A stretch of 7,627 nucleotides of DNA, from assembly GCA_002360535.1 (NCBI GenBank), contig DEQR01000053.1:1-7627 (forward strand), written 5' to 3'. Each line of letters opens with the position of its first letter. Position 1 is the first letter of the stretch. Positions 6,324 through 7,627 of the stretch are shown here, piece after piece. Under the pieces are notes generated by a model, which saw nothing but the letters and a program-made list of their open reading frames with translations, did no database searches and was not told the origin of the DNA. The translations under genes were made by a program, and so were the position numbers. This stretch comes from Thiobacillus sp. UBA3361 (lineage in GTDB: Bacteria; Pseudomonadota; Gammaproteobacteria; Burkholderiales; Thiobacillaceae).

Positions 6324-6352
6324 CCCGGAGGCTTGAGGGCCTATTACTCCCC

Positions 6353-6358
6353 ATCTTA
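6353..6358 (-). promoter_or_regulatory. Possible -10 element for the antiporter gene
   Basis: On the minus strand TAAGAT lies about 30 bp before the antiporter start. No good -35 hexamer stands at 16-18 bp (the best is GACGCC). The support is mainly positional: an intrinsic terminator just upstream means the antiporter needs its own promoter somewhere in 6324-6399. Confidence 0.25.
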
Positions 6359-6399
6359 GCCCCCATGCCGCGCCGGGCGTCTCCCCCCAAGGTGGCGCA

Positions 6400-6427
6400 C
6401 AAAAAAAGCCGGCCAGGACGGCCGGCT
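6400..6427 (-). terminator. Rho-independent terminator of the DUF2189 gene
   Basis: Read on the minus strand, AGCCGGCC, a 5-base loop and GGCCGGCT form an 8-bp perfect stem (6407-6427). It runs straight into a run of seven T (6401-6407). It lies 33 bp after the stop codon of the membrane protein gene and points the right way for it. In the opposite direction there is no T run, so it acts on the minus strand only. Confidence 0.88.
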
Positions 6428-6460
6428 GAATCTGATCGCTCCGGCGTCGCCGGGGTACCG

Positions 6461-7240
6461 CTACTCCACCAAATCCCGATAGGCATGCCAGGTGGCGTGC
6501 CCCAGGACCGGGAAGATGATGGCCAGCCCCACGAACCAGGTGAGGAAGCCCAGGCCGGTCAGGGCCACGATGAGGGCCGCCCACAGCAGCAGGGGCAGGA
6601 AGTTCTCGCGCACCACCCACAGGCTGGTGACCATGGCGGTGACGATGTCGGTCTTGCGGTGCATCAGCATGGGCAGCGAAACGGCGGACAGGGCGAACAC
6701 CGCCACCGCGAACGCCGCCCCGAAAGCCACATAGGCCAGCACGAAACCCAGATGCTCGCCGCTGAAGATCAGCCCCAGGGTAAAGCTCTGGGTGGTGACG
6801 ATGTCGTTCTTCAGGAACAGGGCCACGACGACCGCCGACAGCCGTTCCCAGGCACTCAGCAGGAAGGCCAGCATGAAGGCATACAGGCCGATGGAGGTGG
6901 CGTTGCGGCGCACGCTGCCGAACGGGCGCAGCAGATCCGGCACCGGATGCCGCATCTCCAGGCGGTGGGATAGGTCGTAGAAGCCGATGGCCAGGAAGGG
7001 CGCCACCAGCAGGAACCCGGTGGTCATGGCCATGGCCAGATGCAGCCTGCCCCATGCCCAGTCCACGAGGAACCAGCCCAGCACCGCGACTACGATGCCG
7101 TAGGTCAGCGACAGCGGCCAGCTGCGCCGGAAGTCGTGCCAGCCCTTGGCCAGCCACGCGAAGGGCCGTTCCACCCCCACCCTGCGGATGCCGGGCAGTT
7201 GCAAATGGGCGCTCTCCGGTCTGTAGATGCTCGTGCTCAT
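6461..7240 (-). CDS. DUF2189 family integral membrane protein
   Basis: This 259-residue protein starts at an ATG (7238-7240) 5 bp after AGGAGA (7246-7251). An in-frame ATG 24 codons upstream lacks such a site. After a soluble N-terminal stretch comes the typical family opening, with a V-x-x-P-F-A-W-L-A-K-G-W-x-D-F-R-R-S segment (about 23-40). About six hydrophobic segments follow (near 43-58, 67-88, 116-142, 166-190, 213-228 and 230-246). The C-terminal G-H-A-T-W-H-A-Y-R-D-L (247-257) is a signature of DUF2189 proteins. These are common in proteobacteria, have no established biochemical role, and are often annotated only as predicted integral membrane proteins. The gene is followed by its own terminator and diverges from the next gene on the right, so it appears monocistronic. 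Nothing links it to the sulfur genes. Confidence 0.87.
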   Translation of the reverse strand: MSTSIYRPESAHLQLPGIRRVGVERPFAWLAKGWHDFRRSWPLSLTYGIVVAVLGWFLVDWAWGRLHLAMAMTTGFLLVAPFLAIGFYDLSHRLEMRHPVPDLLRPFGSVRRNATSIGLYAFMLAFLLSAWERLSAVVVALFLKNDIVTTQSFTLGLIFSGEHLGFVLAYVAFGAAFAVAVFALSAVSLPMLMHRKTDIVTAMVTSLWVVRENFLPLLLWAALIVALTGLGFLTWFVGLAIIFPVLGHATWHAYRDLVE

Positions 7241-7307
7241 GGCTATCTCCTCTCTTCCAACCTTCAGCTTATGGATATTTCGGGAAAGGCTCCGGTTCCC
7301 GGCTTGA

Positions 7308-7313
7308 TACAAT
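7308..7313 (+). promoter_or_regulatory. Possible -10 element for the rightmost gene
   Basis: TACAAT differs from TATAAT at one base and lies in the AT-richer divergent intergenic region (7241-7357), 44 bp before the ATG at 7358. No convincing -35 hexamer is placed 16-18 bp upstream. An imperfect dyad, GGGAA (7282-7286) with TTCCC (7296-7300), occupies the -35 area and could be an operator, although 5-bp arms are weak evidence. Confidence 0.35.
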
Positions 7314-7357
7314 TTCCAAGCAAATCACTCAAGTTTGGTTTTCACCATAGCATCTCC

Positions 7358-7627
7358 ATGGGATTCGCCAACATGCGCGCCCTGCACCTGTTCATCGCCG
7401 ACCTGTTTCCGCCCGAGGAATTCACCGCGCCGGCCCCGGCCGGGCTGGCGGCCCTGCTGGTGCGGGGCGAGCCCCTGCCCGGCCCGGACCCGGAGGCCGA
7501 CGCCCTGGGCCGGCTGTTCGGCCTGGGCCAGCGCGACGGGCCGGCCGCCCATCTGCTGGCCGGCGAGGGCACGGACCCGGGCGCGGATTACTGGATGCGC
7601 CTCGACCCCGTGCATCTGCGCTTCCAG
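7358..7627 (+). CDS. Conserved hypothetical protein, N-terminal part (COG4255-like), runs off the right edge
   Basis: Ninety codons are open to the window edge with strongly GC-biased third positions like the neighbours. The opening M-R-A-L-H-L-F-I-A-D-L-F-P and the later segment D-Y-W-M-R-L-D-P-V-H-L-R recall a betaproteobacterial protein group. I remember that group as COG4255, often loosely annotated as phosphoglycerate mutase, with W-L-x-A-D-P-V-H-L in that position. This is recalled family knowledge, not a search result. No catalytic residues can be seen and the function is unknown. There are two possible starts, ATG 7358 and ATG 7373. Neither has a strong ribosome binding site. The second would begin exactly at the conserved-looking M-R-A-L-H-L and has GGGAT 8 bp upstream, so it may be the real one. 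A -10-like TACAAT precedes the gene. Confidence 0.65.
   Translation, partial: MGFANMRALHLFIADLFPPEEFTAPAPAGLAALLVRGEPLPGPDPEADALGRLFGLGQRDGPAAHLLAGEGTDPGADYWMRLDPVHLRFQ

Noticed and set aside
5472..6359. Long + strand open frame opposite the antiporter
   Set aside because: It is dominated by His, Gln and Gly with no domain signal, while the minus-strand frame has ten hydrophobic segments and two alpha repeats.
6324..7157. Extension of the antiporter frame upstream of 6323
   Set aside because: The frame stays open only because of GC bias; it crosses the intrinsic terminator and lies in the wrong frame of the DUF2189 gene.

Overview
This GC-rich window has dense, mostly codirectional genes with good AGGAG-type ribosome binding sites. 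It looks like the chromosome of a proteobacterium. The gene content (c-type cytochrome, DsrE-family protein, sulfide-dehydrogenase-like flavoprotein, DUF2189 membrane protein) suggests a beta- or gammaproteobacterium with respiratory sulfur metabolism. That placement is an inference from gene families, because the window contains no rRNA or other phylogenetic marker.

Left part (about 1-5285, + strand): seven tightly packed genes that look like one transcription unit. They are the C-terminal end of a c-type cytochrome, a 106-residue protein of unknown function with a possible thioredoxin-like layout, a DsrE-superfamily protein, a cytoplasmic flavoprotein of the flavocytochrome c / sulfide:quinone reductase superfamily, a Cys/Met-metabolism PLP enzyme (cystathionine gamma-synthase/lyase type), a NifS-type cysteine desulfurase with selenocysteine-lyase-like motifs, and a small class I SAM-dependent methyltransferase. 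Gaps are -4 to +35 bp, and the last two genes share an ATGA stop/start. Most of the products carry or move reduced sulfur: flavin-linked oxidation with a Cys pair, persulfide on a DsrE cysteine, gamma-elimination or replacement, and persulfide from cysteine (or selenium from selenocysteine). The set reads as a sulfane-sulfur or selenium handling module coupled to a cytochrome. Which substrate enters and which leaves cannot be decided from sequence.

Right part (5310-7240, - strand): a ten-helix CaCA-type cation antiporter converges on the methyltransferase with a 24-bp gap. Upstream of it is a DUF2189 membrane protein that ends in a clear intrinsic terminator (about 6400-6427), so the antiporter probably has its own promoter. 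A 117-bp divergent intergenic region (7241-7357) separates the DUF2189 gene from a + strand gene that runs off the right edge. The visible part of that gene carries a conserved-looking DPVHL segment.

No mobile elements, CRISPR arrays, tRNA or rRNA genes were seen, and no stretch over 300 bp lacks a gene.
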